A stretch of DNA of 64,000 bases from Eunapius fragilis. Its lineage: Eukaryota > Porifera > Demospongiae > Spongillida > Spongillidae. The position numbers and the translations under genes are program-made. Within the stretch, counting starts at the first letter, position 1. Every line of letters starts with the position of its first letter. The stretch is from assembly GCA_963681505.1 (NCBI GenBank), contig OY811987.1, positions 743,201-807,200 on the forward strand, written 5' to 3'. The notes beneath the pieces are model-generated. The model was given only the letters and a program-made list of their open reading frames with translations, did no database searches and was not told the DNA's origin. Shown in pieces: positions 1-12,473 of this stretch.

Positions 1-542
1 TCCCTGGTGTGTGCCCCAAGCCGTTAATTCAACTGGTTTAGGTTCTGCCCTATGTACACAAGTGTTTCGTAACCTATATAATGCACTACCTGTGTAAGTT
101 ATACATCATTTGTGCAGCATGGTTGCAGTGCAAACAGCACATCCCAGCTACAAGCATTGCTTTACCACACTTCAAGCATTCGCTGTGTACAGAGATATGT
201 ATGTTTTTATAGTCTATAGTAAGTGCCTAATTTGTCGGATTCTTCAGTAGTAAAATTTTGTGGTGGGTATATCAACATAGTGCTTTCAGTCTATTTAACC
301 TTAGTCTTGTCACGTAGACCTTGTTCAACACTTCATTTAATTACAGCTCATCCATCTGCCTATCAGTACAGCGTCTTGTAATTACACACTCCTTCTCATT
401 ATGTGGTCAGGCTGCCGATGACCGTAAATACATGCATACAACCTGCCTAACTCTTGTTTAGGAGTCAATAATTTTTTCTTCATACAATAGTACATATGTA
501 TAATTAAAAATATACAAGTATACATAAACATGGAATTTATAA

Positions 543-1070
543 TTAGTAAGAATAAAGAGTTGTAAGTTTATACTTCCAGGGAGGTGTCTTGCCTTCTAAG
601 GGTGGCAGGGTTATAGATTCGTACTGTGGAGTGCGATGGTGAGACCTTGCCCCTCTTAGGCACATAGTTGCAAGTGAAAAGCAGAGATGGCATTGTATCC
701 ATGCAATTACGGCAGTATAGGATTCCTCTCTCTTGATGGAAAGTAGAAAGGCCAGATGTTTGTACATGACAGTGGCACTAGCCCCCATGCCTCTGGAAGT
801 TGAGAACACTAATGGAGTTTTTTTAAAACCATGTTCAACTTCCTGGATTCTTTGGTCATATGCCCTCTTCTCATGTAAGCGATAGGCAGATGGAAGTTGG
901 AGGTGATGGTAGGACTTGACATTTGGATGGAAAACCCTGACATCTCTCTTGGTCAACAGTAAATCCTTAACCACAAACTGAGTGACTTTGAAGATGACTT
1001 GGTAGCCAGTTGTAGTGAAGGCATAAAGCATCATGAAATGCCCCTTTGTACAAAGGAAAGCCATGGTCAC
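543..1070 (-). mobile_element. Retroelement reverse-transcriptase ORF, 3' fragment
   Basis: An uninterrupted 175-codon frame. It contains a segment (RVFHPN, then KRAYDQRIQEVEHG, TPLVFSTSRGMG, then MCLRGARS) that I recognise as the C-terminal end of the reverse-transcriptase ORF of retroelements common in sponge and cnidarian genomes. In that family the block follows the RT domain and lies near the element's 3' end. No RT catalytic core (YxDD) is visible upstream on this strand in the next few hundred bases, so this is a truncated copy. I found no long terminal repeat or target-site duplication. The assignment rests on recalled family sequence and not on a search. Confidence 0.55.
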
Positions 1071-2181
1071 TTATGGGTAGAGCAGATAACCAAGAAGAGT
1101 TGCATTGGTCTAAGAAGAGGAGATGGAAGGGTGGTTTGAGCTGGGCGATGGCAACAGAGGTACTTCTTGCTTAATGGCCTGTACTTCTGTTTTCAACTTG
1201 CCTTGGGCATAATAATGATCAGGTGGTCTTTTTTATCACTAGTCAACCATTGTGGGTTTTCCTAAAGTGTATCTTGAAAACTGTGGTCACCGGTAAGGCA
1301 TTAATGAGGCGACTTTGGTTACAGTATGAAAGCAATTTGTAGCCTTACAGTTCTTGCACGTTTATATTGATGCACTGTGAACGGGTTATCAGAAAAGGTG
1401 TTTTGCTTAAGCACCAATGAAATGAGGGGAATTACGAAAGTTCCAAACTTTCCCAGTGTCTTACGTAAATCGTTAAAAATGATCGAATCGGTACTCTTTA
1501 TGTTGGTGTCAGGCCATCTAGGCCCGGATGATTAGTAGTTTTAGATGAGTAATAGTTTGGTTTGAATGTGGTGGTGGTATGGTTTCCTATTTAATTGCCC
1601 GTGCCCGTGTAGTGATCTTCACAACCTCATGATGGAGTTACATGATTGCCATAGTAACTAGTTGGAATTTTTTTAAGCATGAGAGGAAAGAATCTTCATG
1701 AGGAGTGTTACTATTAAGTGCAAGCAAGCGGAGCTAGAGTTTGGCGCCTAACCCTAACAGAGAAAATGGCGACTACCATGATAGTTTATTGTTCAAAGGG
1801 TCCGTTGCACCGCTCACGGGCGGTGATCAGCACCTCACCGGGAGAAACTATGGTGTGCAGCTGATCAATTCGTCAACCAATTATTACTAGTTATTGCTTC
1901 ATGGTATACTTTAGGCGTAAACTATTAAAGACTAAGATGCTCTTACAGATGCATTCAATGAGCGATCCTAACCAATCATATGCTGTGCATTAGTGACCAA
2001 TAGCATCCTACCCCCCCTCCCCCCCCCCCCCCCCCACACACACACTCCTTATGCTGATATTACGTACTATTTCATCACAATGGTGGGCTACCCTGGGACC
2101 GCCGCCAAACCATAAACAGCGTCTTGGTTTGCGAAATGGGGGGGCATTATGGGCTACAACACAGCAGTTTTGTTTTAATCA
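1071..2181. other. Spacer without recognised gene
   Basis: I see no convincing exon here. It holds a poly-C run followed by CA repeats (about 2012-2045). The first coding exons of the downstream mucin gene (signal peptide and start codon) may lie here or further left, but I could not identify them with a consistent splice phase. Confidence 0.4.
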
Positions 2182-2387
2182 ATATTGATAAGAATTTTTT
2201 GACCTTAATCCCGCCAAATTAACACTGCTACGTTACTGAACTGTTTCTGTCCTCATTTATTTTATTTAGAGATACTGCAATATAATCTATATTGATAAGA
2301 ATTTTTTTACCTTAATCCCGCCAAATTAACACTGCTACGTTACTGAACTGTTTCTGTCCTCATTTATTTTATTTAGAGATACTGCAA
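2182..2387 (+). repeat. Tandem duplication of an intron 3' end with splice acceptor
   Basis: Two nearly identical blocks of about 99 bases (2182-2280 and 2289-2387) lie 107 bp apart. Each contains the same polypyrimidine stretch, the same TTTAG acceptor and the same first exon bases (GATACTGCAA). Only the second copy runs on into an open exon that ends at a good donor (CAG then GTAACA at 2423). The first copy is therefore a decoy acceptor or the remains of a duplicated exon start. Confidence 0.75.
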
Positions 2388-5300
2388 CAGTACCGTGCCT
2401 ATCTCTGGATGCCACATATCAGGTAACATGTAGTTTCTTTCGCACGTGCACGTTAGATGGCGCGTGACGTCCTCACTACGCGTGCGCGCACAACGCCGCG
2501 CCTGCATTCTTATAGGGGTCGGTTATTCGGCCCTATATCGTTTTCTGTTACTGTTTCTCCCCACGTATGACTCACTAATTTATTTCCTTTGCACAGCCTG
2601 CACCCACAGAGGGATATGAGGTTCGTGGAGTGCAGCTGCATGAATTAGCGGAAGGATATGGGCACCAGAAAAAGTACGGACGAACGGCTGTAGTGCCCAC
2701 ACATTCATTATTACAACCCGACGAACTGAAGGTAGATACAGTGCAATTGCACTACATCAATGTTCCCCTATCACATTCAACGTTTGGAGCTTCTCTTGCC
2801 TACTTGTGTATCATTTTTTCCCTCGGAGCAGTTATTGGGACAATATACAAGGATTCCTCCATCTCACCACTCCCTGGTCTGATTATATCGCTTTTGCTTT
2901 TTAGCAGCCCAGTGTTGGCAGATACGAGTTCAATAGTTGAGTCAACCCCTGGGGCTATCGCTACTAGCAGTTCGATGGATGGATTTACGCCTAGTTTAAC
3001 CACTACAAGCAGTCCAACGGTTGGACCTGCATCTACCAGCACAGTGGTTGAGCCCACGTCTACTTCAACCATTGCAGCAGCCACTACTAGCAGTCCAATG
3101 GCTGGACCTACATCTACCAGCACAGTGGTTGAGCCCATGTCTACTTCAACCATTGCAGCAGCCACTACTAGCAGTCCAATGGCTGGACCTACATCTACCA
3201 GCACAGTGGTTGAGCCCACGTCTACTTCAACCATTGCAGCAGCCACTACTAGCAGCAGTTCAATGGCTGGGCCTACATCTACCAGCACAATGGTTGAGCC
3301 CACGTCTACTTCAACCATTGCAGCAGCCACTACTAGCAGCAGTTCAATGGCTGGGCCTACATCTACCAGCACAGTGGTTGAGCCCACGTCTACTTCAACC
3401 ATTGCAGCAGCCACTACTAGCAGCAGTTCAATGGCTGGACCTACATCTACCAGCACAGTGGTTGAGCCCACGTCTACTTCAACCATTGCAGCAGCCACTA
3501 CTAGCAATCCAATGGCTGGACCTACATCTACCAGCACAGTGGTTGAGCCCACGTCTACTTCAACCATTGCAGCAGCCAGCAGTTCAATGGCTGGACCTAC
3601 ATCTACCAGTACGATGGTTGAGCCCACGTCTACTTCAACCATTGCAGCAGCCACTACTAGCAGTCCAATGGCTGGGCCTACATCTACCAGCACAGTGGTT
3701 GAACCCACGTCTACTTCAACCATTGCTGCAGCCACTACTAGCAGTGCAGTGGCTGGACCTACATCTACCAGCACAGTGGTTGAGCCCATGTCTACTTCAA
3801 CCATTGCAGCAGCCAGCAGTTCAATGGCTGGGCCTACATCTACCAGCACGATGGTTGAGCCCACGTCTACTTCAACCATTGCAGCAGCCACTACTAGCAG
3901 TGCAGTGGCTGGACCTACATCTACCAGCACAATGGTTGAGCCCACATCTACTTCAACCATTGCAGCAGCCACTACTAGCAGCAGTTCAATGGTTGGGCCT
4001 ACATCTACCAGCACAATGGTTGAGCCCACGTCTACTTCAACCATTGCAGCAGCCACTACTAGCAGTTCAATGGCTGGACCTACATCTACCAGCACAGTGG
4101 TTGAGCCCACGTCTACTTCAACCATTGCAGCAGCCACTACAAGCAGTGCAGTGGCTGGACCTACATCTACCAGCACAATGGTTGAGCCCATGTCTACTTC
4201 AACCATTGCAGCAGCCAGCAGTTCAATGGCTGGGCCTACATCTACCAGCACGATGGTTGAGCCCACGTCTACTTCAACCATTGCAGCAGCCACTACTAGC
4301 AGTCCAATGGCTGGGCCTACATCTACCAGCACAGTGTTTGAGCCCACGTCTACTTCAACCATTGCAGCAGCCACTTCAATGGCTGAGCCTACATCTACCA
4401 GCACAATGGTTGAGCCCACGTCTACTTCAACCATTGCAGCAGCCACTACTAGCAGTCCAATGGCTGGGCCTACATCTACCAGCACAGTGTTTGAGCCCAC
4501 GTCTACTTCAACCATTGCAGCAGCCACTTCAATGGCTGAGCCTACATCTACCAGCACGATGGTTGAGCCCACGTCTACTTCAACCATTGCAGCAGCCACT
4601 ACTAGCAGTCCAATGGCTGGGCCTACATCTACCAGCACAGTGTTTGAGCCCACGTCTACTTCAACCATTGCAGCAGCCACTTCAATGGCTGAGCCTACAT
4701 CTACCAGCACAGTGGTTGAGCCCACGTCTACTTCAACCATTGCAGCAGCCACTACAAGCAGTGCAGTGGCTGGACCTACATCTACCAGCACAATGGTTGA
4801 GCCCACGTCTATTTCATCCATTGCAGCAGCCACTACTAGCAGCAATGCAGTGGCTGGACCTACATCTACCAGCACAATGGTTGAGCCCACGTCTACTTCA
4901 ACCATTGCAGCAGCCACTACTAGCAGTCCAATGGCTGGACCTACATCTACCAGCACAGTGGTTGAGCCCACGTCTACTTCAACCATTGCAGCAGCCACTA
5001 CAAGCAGTGCAGTGGCTGAGCCTACATCTACCAGCACAGTGGTTGAGCCCACGTCTACTTCAACCATTGCAGCAGCCACTACAAGCAGTGCAGTGGCTGA
5101 GCCTACATCTACCAGCACAGTGGTTGAGCCCACGTCTACTTCAACCATTGCTGCAGCCACTACTAGCAGTCCAATGGCTGGACCTACATCTACCAGCACA
5201 GTGGTTGAGCCCACGTCTACTTCAACCATTGCAGCAGCCACTACTAGCAGTGCAGTGGCTGAGCCTACATCTACCAGCACAGTGGTTGAGCCCACATCTA

Positions 5301-8300
5301 CTTCAACCATTGCAGCAGCCACTTCAATGGCTGAGCCTACATCTACCAGCACAGTGGTTGAGCCTACATCTATTTCAACCATTGCAGCAGCCACTACTAG
5401 CAGTGCAGTGGCTGAGCCTACATCTACCAGCACAGTGGTTGAGCCCACATCTACTTCAACCATTGCAGCAGCCAGCAGTTCAATGGCTGAGCCTACATCT
5501 ACCAGCACAGTGTTTGAGCCCACATCTACCTCAACCATTGCAGCAGCCACTTCAATGGCTGAGCCTACATCTACCAGCACAGTGGTTGAGCCTACATCTA
5601 TTTCAACCATTGCAGCAGCCACTACTAGCAGTGCAGTGGCTGAGCCTACATCTACCAGCACAGTGGTTGAGCCCACATCTACTTCAACCATTGCAGCAGC
5701 CACTACTAGCAGTGCAGTGGCTGAGCCTACATCTACCAGCACAGTGGTTGAGCCCACGTCTACTTCAACCATTGCAGCAGCCACTACTAGCAGTGCAGTG
5801 GCTGAGCCTACATCTACCAGCACAGTGGTTGAGCCCACGTCTACTTCAACCATTGCAGCAGCCACTACTAGCAGTGCAGTGGCTGAGCCTACATCTACCA
5901 GCACAGTGGTTGAGCCCACGTCTACTTCAACCATTGCAGCAGCCACTACTAGCAGTGCAGTGGCTGAGCCTACATCTACCAGCACAGTGGTTGAGCCCAC
6001 ATCTACTTCAACCATTGCAGCAGCCACTTCAATGGCTGAGCCTACATCTACCAGCACAGTGGTTGAGCCTACATCTATTTCAACCATTGCAGCAGCCACT
6101 ACTAGCAGTGCAGTGGCTGAGCCTACATCTACCAGCACAGTGGTTGAGCCCACATCTACTTCAACCATTGCAGCAGCCAGCAGTTCAATGGCTGAGCCTA
6201 CATCTACCAGCACAGTGTTTGAGCCCACGTCTACTTCAACCATTGCAGCAGCCACTTCAATGGCTGAGCCTACATCTACCAACACAGTGGTTGAGCCCAT
6301 GTCTACTTCAACCATTGCAGCAGCCACTTCAATGGCTGAGCCTACATCTACCAGCACAGTGGTTGAGCCTACATCTAGCAGTTCAATGGCTGAGCCTGCA
6401 TCAACTAGCCCAGTATCTAGCAGTTTGATGACTGAGTTTGCATCAACTAGCCCAGTACCTAGCAGTTCAATGGTTGAGCCTGCATCAACCAGTCTAGTGG
6501 TTGAGCCAACATCTATCAGTTCAATGGCTGGAATCATGCCTTCTACTACCATTTCTATGACTGGGTCTACATCTAGCAGTTCAATGGTTGGTATTAGCCC
6601 AGTAGTTGAGTCTACTTCACTGAACATTGTGGTTAGTTCAACAGTTGAGTTTGTTGTTGAATCAATATTTACATCTACCACAACTAGTGGAGGCATGGAT
6701 ACTAGCAGTTCAACAATTGAATTTACACTATTTAGCACATTGATTGCGCCTACAACTAGCAGTGCAATAGTTACATCTGCAACAAGCAATTTAACACAGG
6801 AACCAATAATTAGCAGTTCATTTGTTCAGTTTACACTAACTTCCACTGCAAGTATGACAAGTGGTTCAGTTGTTGAGCTTACAACACCTAGTCCAATGGT
6901 TGAGTCTACATCTAGCAGTTTCATAATTGAGCCAACAACTACCTCAGCCAGCATATCTACACTTACCTCCACCACAATAAGCAGTTCAATGGTTGTTAGC
7001 AAATCACCAAGTGGCACTGAACTAAATAGCACCTCAGCAATTCTGTCTGTGACAGACTCAATACCAACCCAAGACTTTTCATCATCTGTAGTAGGATTCC
7101 TTACCATATCTTCCACTCTACAACTATTGCCAACATCTAGCTTTCCAACGTTTGTTTCCATAACACCAGTACCAACCCCTGCATCAACATTGCTCTCATC
7201 AACTGCAGAGCCAATTTCAGCAGGGATAACATTGTCTTTCAATGTTTCAGGTATCTCACCAACATTAGAAGTGACCCTTAGCTATTCCTATTCACAATCA
7301 CAATCCAACTCTTCAGCTTTAATGACCAGCTTCATGTCCAATGTAAGCTCTTTAGAGCTGTTCTCTGCTTCCTTAGTTACTTTACAAGAAACAAATATCC
7401 TTATTTCTGACACTACAGCCATTGCATCTGTAAGTTCTTCCATGTCATCCTTCCTCGAATCAACCAATACTACAGCAACCACAACTCCTACTGCAAGCAC
7501 ATTTGAAACCACTTTAGTACTGGTGCCTACAAATTCAATCTACTACACCAGCTCAGAGACCTCCATTTCAGCCAGTGTGAGCACCAACTCACCTACATTG
7601 CAATCCACTGCTTATATTCCCATTTCAACCGCCCTTCCAACACAAGTGACAGCAACTTCGTCAACTTCTTTTACTTATTATGTCTCTTCATTTTCTTCCT
7701 CCTCTTCATCAACTTCACCTTCTCTTACATCTCCTACTTCTGCAGTGGCATCCCTACAGACTGTGGTTACACTGTCGTTGACAACAGTAACAGTACAAAC
7801 AGCCGGAACTACAGTGCCTGTGTCCAATGAAGGGAGAGGAACTATGATTACACCATCTGCAGGAACTGCAACATCAACAACAGGGGTTACAACATCAGCA
7901 TTCAGTGGACTAGCAGGATCTACAACACCAGTAGCAGGAGCTACAACACCAACATCAGCAGGAGCTACAACATCTACACCAGCAGGAGCTACAACATCTA
8001 CACCAGCAGGAGCTACAACATCTATACCAGCAGGAGCTACAACATCTACACCAGCAGGAGCTACAACATCTACACCAGCAGGAGTTACAACATCTACACC
8101 AGCAGGAGCTACAACATCTACACCAGCAGGAGCTACAACATCTATACCAGCAGGAGCTACAACATCTACACCAGCAGGAGCTACAACATCTACACCAGCA
8201 GGAGCTACAACATCTACACCAGCAGGAGCTACAACATCTACACCAGCAGGAGCTACAACATCTACACCAGCAGGAGCTACAACATCTACACCAGCAGGAG

Positions 8301-11192
8301 CTACAACATCTACACCAGCAGGAGCTATAACATCTACACCAGCAGGAGCTACAACATCTACACCAGCAGGAGCTACAACATCTACACCAGTAACAGGAGC
8401 TACAACATCTACACCAGCAGGAGCTACAACATCTACACCAGTAACAGGAGCTACAACATCAACACCAGTAACAGGAGCTACAACATCTACACCAGCAGGA
8501 GCTACAACATCTACACCAGTAACAGGAGCTACAACATCAACACCAGTAACAGGAGCTACAACATCTACACCAGCAGGAGCTACAACATCTACACCAGTAA
8601 CAGGAGCTACAACATCTACACCAGCAGGAGCTACAACATCTACACCAGCAGGAGCTACAACATCTACACCAGCAGGAGCTATAACATCTACACCAGCAGG
8701 AGCTACAACATCTACACCAGCAGGAGCTACAACATCTACACCAGTAACAGGAGCTACAACATCTACACCAGCAGGAGCTACAACATCTACACCAGTAACA
8801 GGAGCTACAACATCAACACCAGTAACAGGAGCTACAACATCTACACCAGCAGGAGCTACAACATCTACACCAGTAACAGGAGCTACAACATCAACACCAG
8901 TAACAGGAGCTACAACATCTACACCAGCAGGAGCTACAACATCTACACCAGTAACAGGAGCTACAACATCAACACCAGTAACAGGAGCTACAACATCTAC
9001 ACCAGCAGGAGCTACAACATCTACACCAGTAACAGGAGCTACAACATCTACACCAGTAACAGGAGCTACAACATCAACACCAGTAACAGGAGCTACAACA
9101 TCTACACCAGCAGTAGCTACAACATCTACACCAGCAACTACTACATCAGCACCCAATGGACCAGTAGAAGCTGCAACATCAGCATCCAGTAGCTCAGCTG
9201 TAACTACAACATCAATACTCACTGGAGGAACAGGAGCTTCAGCAGAATCAACTGTACCTGCTATTGCTGGGGCTCTAGTTGGTATTTTTGCCATAGCACT
9301 TATTCTTCTGCTGATCATTATTGTGTGTGTGGTAGCGATACGGAAACAGAAAAAGGGTAAATATGTTCCTAGTAGAGGCCAAGCAACAAAGTCAAAGGTG
9401 TCTAAAGACTATTTCTTTGGAGAAGAAGAGAAGGTGGTAAGTATGCAATTATTATAACCCTCAAATGGCACAAAAAACCGATGGGCTGTGACTTTAAAGT
9501 GATTTCAATAGTGTTAACAGTAATAATATTCTGTGCATTAATTGGTTCAATGGGTGATCTGACAATGATTCATGGTGCAGTTCAAAATGTTATGTTGCTG
9601 CATTTATTATTTCCTTTCTCCATCAACCGCATTCACAACTTATAGTATGTATGGTGGATGTATATGTTAATCCAGTTCTAGCATAGGCTGCAGTCTTCAG
9701 TTATTCACACATGTGCTTCCTCCCATGATTAGGAGATGAGCCCCATTGATATTGTTCCATTGGAGATTTCTCGATATGAGTTGGAGTCCAATACACCCTT
9801 TCATGGTACCATGAGCAACGGACTTTCAGTGGACAAGCTTATTAGTGGTGGTAGTCGTACAGCACTGAGATCATCACAAACACTCAAGCCTAGTGGGAAA
9901 CCACCACTTTCAAGACATGGTTCTGTAAGCACATCTGTAGCTGTTAGGATTACAGGGTAGAGAGTAACGATTAAAAAGTTGTAATACATAAAGGGGCTAG
10001 ACACTGATGTTAAACAATGTACATGTACAAACACTTATATTTTGCAATCTGCCTAGCAGTGTAATGCAAATATAAATTATATTCCCGTCTTTTTCTATAG
10101 CATACATTGTACACGGATACATCTGATGTACCACAGTATGGCAGTGTTATCAATAACGGAAAAGCATCACAGTTTGAGTCGCCTGATGAAGATGACCTTA
10201 TTGACCTACAGTTCAGTGAAAACCTTGCGTCCCAACCTTATCTCTCTCTTGGACTCACTCCACCCTCACAATTGTCTCCAGACACCTCTGATATGGACTT
10301 CTTCCCTTCCATGCCCCCTCCAGTTAGTGCGGCATCTGTATCATCCCTCAACAATAGCATGGGCATATCTGTTGATGGACCTTTCGATGATAATGCAATT
10401 GATTCTTCATATATGCCCGAGGCAGTTCCTGTAGAGCAGCATAGGAATCAGAGAATGTCCAAGAAGTCAAGATTGGACAGTCGTCTACCCACAGTGCTAG
10501 AGACTGAGACTCCACCAGATTCCTACCACCACCGAGGGCCTCCAGAGTTCAGTGGTTCAGGCCAGTCAGGGGGCATAGACGATCCATCTTCTTTTGTGTT
10601 CCCATCAGCGTACTCATCACCAGCAGCACACCATGCTTCAAAGAGGAGGTCGAGTCCAACAAAAAACAAGGATGGAGGAGTTACAGTGGTACAGAATGAC
10701 TTTGCAGAGCACTCACAGGATATCATTTCACACAAGCCTTCACATAATAAGAGCCAGTCGGATGAGACTTACCAGAAGTTAGCTATCAGGGAGAAGGAGA
10801 TGCGAGAGGCTGCAAGAAAAGAAGAATTGGCTAGACAGAAGGAACTCCTGCGACTAAAGAAGGAAGAGGAAGAAAGAATTAAGCGTGAATCTACGCAAGC
10901 GAAGATATTGAGGGACTATAATGGTTGGCGCTATGATTATGATGTAGAAAAAAATGTAGAGCAGAGAAGAGCAGAAAGCATTGTACTGAAGCAAGCAGCT
11001 AAGTTTGAAGCTGCAGCAGAATTAGCAGCTGAAGGAAGTCAGAGTCCTGGAGTAATAAGACAGTCGATGCGACGGTCTAGTACCTCTGCTGGAGTGCAGC
11101 GCAAGGGAAGTAATGCGAATGAGCTCTCTGATCCTGGGAATAGTATTGAGGATCCTATTAAGCGCTCACATGTTCAAGTAACAAGATTGTGA
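2378..11192 (+). CDS. Giant mucin-like single-pass membrane protein (5' end incomplete)
   Basis: Four joined exons are visible: 2378-2422, 2597-9436, 9733-9924 and 10101-11192, all phase 0, giving at least 2,700 aa. The N-terminal part has two hydrophobic stretches: LAYLCIIFSLGAVIG, and LIISLLLFSSPVLA just before the repeats. The second could be an internal signal peptide or a membrane helix. Then come about 38 copies of a 25-28 residue unit (MAGPTSTST, VVEPTSTST, IAAAT), a non-repetitive Ser/Thr-rich spacer, and some 45 copies of AGATTSTP/VTGATTSTP. A strong transmembrane helix (AIAGALVGIFAIALILLLII) is followed by the basic stop RKQKKGK. The roughly 450-residue tail is acidic and Ser/Pro-rich with a charged coiled coil near the end (EKEMREAARKEELARQK). 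By composition the ectodomain would be heavily O-glycosylated. No orthologue is recognised. The start codon is not found. AATAAA at 11335 ends the gene. Confidence 0.75.
3010..6400 (+). repeat. Coding minisatellite A (75-84 bp Ser/Thr/Pro unit)
   Basis: About 38 imperfect tandem copies lie inside the mucin exon. Units differ by whole codons (SSS, TTSSP, TTSSAV and deletions of 3-9 residues), so the reading frame is kept. Variant units recur in blocks, for example the GTGTTTGAGCCC variant near 4332, 4492 and 4642, which points to expansion by unequal exchange of multi-unit segments. Confidence 0.95.
7940..9140 (+). repeat. Coding minisatellite B (24/27 bp AGATTSTP unit)
   Basis: Roughly 45 copies of an 8-residue unit, AGATTSTP, with a 9-residue form (VTGATTSTP) mixed in from about 8388. 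A segment of alternating forms is itself repeated (compare 8388-8640 with 8740-9080), so there is a higher-order repeat. It lies between the Ser/Thr-rich spacer and the membrane helix of the mucin. Confidence 0.95.
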
Positions 11193-11334
11193 AATACCTG
11201 CCATGTGTATGTTTATGTGTCACCACGAAATCATTTTATCTGCGTGGTAAATGCTATTTATTTAGTACATATATTCATAATTTACATGTAAAAATTGAGC
11301 CACTATTTATTATCTACGCAATGACATGGGCTTA

Positions 11335-11340
11335 AATAAA
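11335..11340 (+). terminator. AATAAA polyadenylation signal of the mucin gene
   Basis: AATAAA lies 143 bp after the mucin stop codon. It is followed closely by a genomic A-run (about 11347-11361). Confidence 0.6.
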
Positions 11341-11428
11341 GCGAATGAAAAAAAAAAAAAAGAAGAGAGGTGGGTACTGCTATCTTTACAGTGCGTCTTG
11401 ACAGAGCCAATGATATCCACGTGTCATT

Positions 11429-11455
11429 TGCGCATGCGTGGAAAGACACATGCGC
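11429..11455. promoter_or_regulatory. NRF1-like palindromes
   Basis: TGCGCATGCG at 11429-11438, and a second CATGCGCA about 10 bp on, match the core of the NRF1-type site (GCGCATGCGC) common in animal CpG-poor promoters. No adjacent gene start was identified, so the function is a guess. Confidence 0.3.
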
Positions 11456-11709
11456 AGGTGGTGTGTTTCAGTATACCCGCACATTGCAAGAGAGAGCTAT
11501 ACTAGCCAGATGAGTACAGTCGTATGTTAGGTTTAGCTATAGTTAATTTTTTGTTTTGTTTTTAAATATTATGTTAAGTGCACTCTCTTAGCTGATGCTT
11601 CACTTCAGTATATTTACATTTAATTTTCGTAACAGTGCTCGGTACAGTGTACCATGAAATCATAAAAGGCATGTTATCATGCCCCACCCAGCGGTAGTGA
11701 TGATGGTAG

Positions 11710-11736
11710 CATAGATATTAGAGTGGAATATCTATG
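11710..11736. mobile_element. Perfect hairpin matching foldback-element ends
   Basis: CATAGATATT, a 7-base loop, and AATATCTATG form a perfect 10-bp hairpin. The arm sequence is the outermost 10 bases of the terminal inverted repeat of the foldback element at 30635-31484. This looks like a deleted copy of that element reduced to its two ends. Confidence 0.5.
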
Positions 11737-12030
11737 GCGCAGCCCGACAGACAGTCGCGGTGGTCATCGTTCTGATCGGGTGGCGACCACACGCACTATC
11801 TGATCAGGTGGGCTAGCCTAAGTAGCTAGCCTAAGTAGCGTACTATTATGAATTATACAACTCCCGTCCTTTTAAATTTTTTAAATCGCGCACGGTTGTA
11901 TGGTATGGAACATTGCCGACCACACTTAAACTGTTTATGTGTTTGCCAACTACTTTAGTAAGTTTGGTCCTCTGGACTGGACGCGTAAGGGGGTCCATTC
12001 ATAAATTACGTCACGCTTTTTTCATTATGG

Positions 12031-12257
12031 ACCTCAAGGGGTATCGGACGTTGCAACGCTGGCACGAAGCTAATGCAAGACCCCGAAATCTATTTTATCA
12101 TATAAAAATGGTGTAGTATAAAGTTTTGAAAATAGAAGCGTTTACCGTTCCAATTCCAAAGTTATAGCGATTCAAACGTGAATCATTTTTATAACTTTTA
12201 TAATTATAATTATAATTATTTAGCGATAATTTCGCAACGTCCGATACCCCTTGGGGT
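12031..12257. mobile_element. Small inverted-repeat element (MITE-like)
   Basis: 24-base inverted arms (12031-12054 and 12234-12257; 23 of 24 match, core AAGGGGTATCGGACGTTGC) enclose about 180 bp of AT-rich sequence with no ORF. The structure is that of a non-autonomous DNA transposon. I did not find an unambiguous target-site duplication. Confidence 0.55.
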
Positions 12258-12473
12258 TCAAACTGGCCATATCCTTCGGCAAGAAATCTCAATTCACTTC
12301 AGATTTGGTTTATACGCAGAGGGATCCCGTACCTATTGATTTGTCCTGTTCGTTAATTTTTACTTCATCCGTTACGGAGATATAGCTGTGCAAAGTGCGT
12401 GCACGGTTTCCCGCTCGATTCGCGCCATTAGACATTCAATAATCATTATTTATTGTATAGCGATAATATTATT

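Noticed and set aside
3021-6428. Plus-strand Leu/Gln/Pro-rich frame of 1,135 codons inside the mucin
   Set aside because: It is the +1 frame of the coding minisatellite. Only the Ser/Thr frame has a membrane helix, in-phase introns and a tail.
7678-9318. Minus-strand GVDVVAPA-type frame of 546 codons
   Set aside because: Antisense of the AGATTSTP array; no start context, introns or domain.
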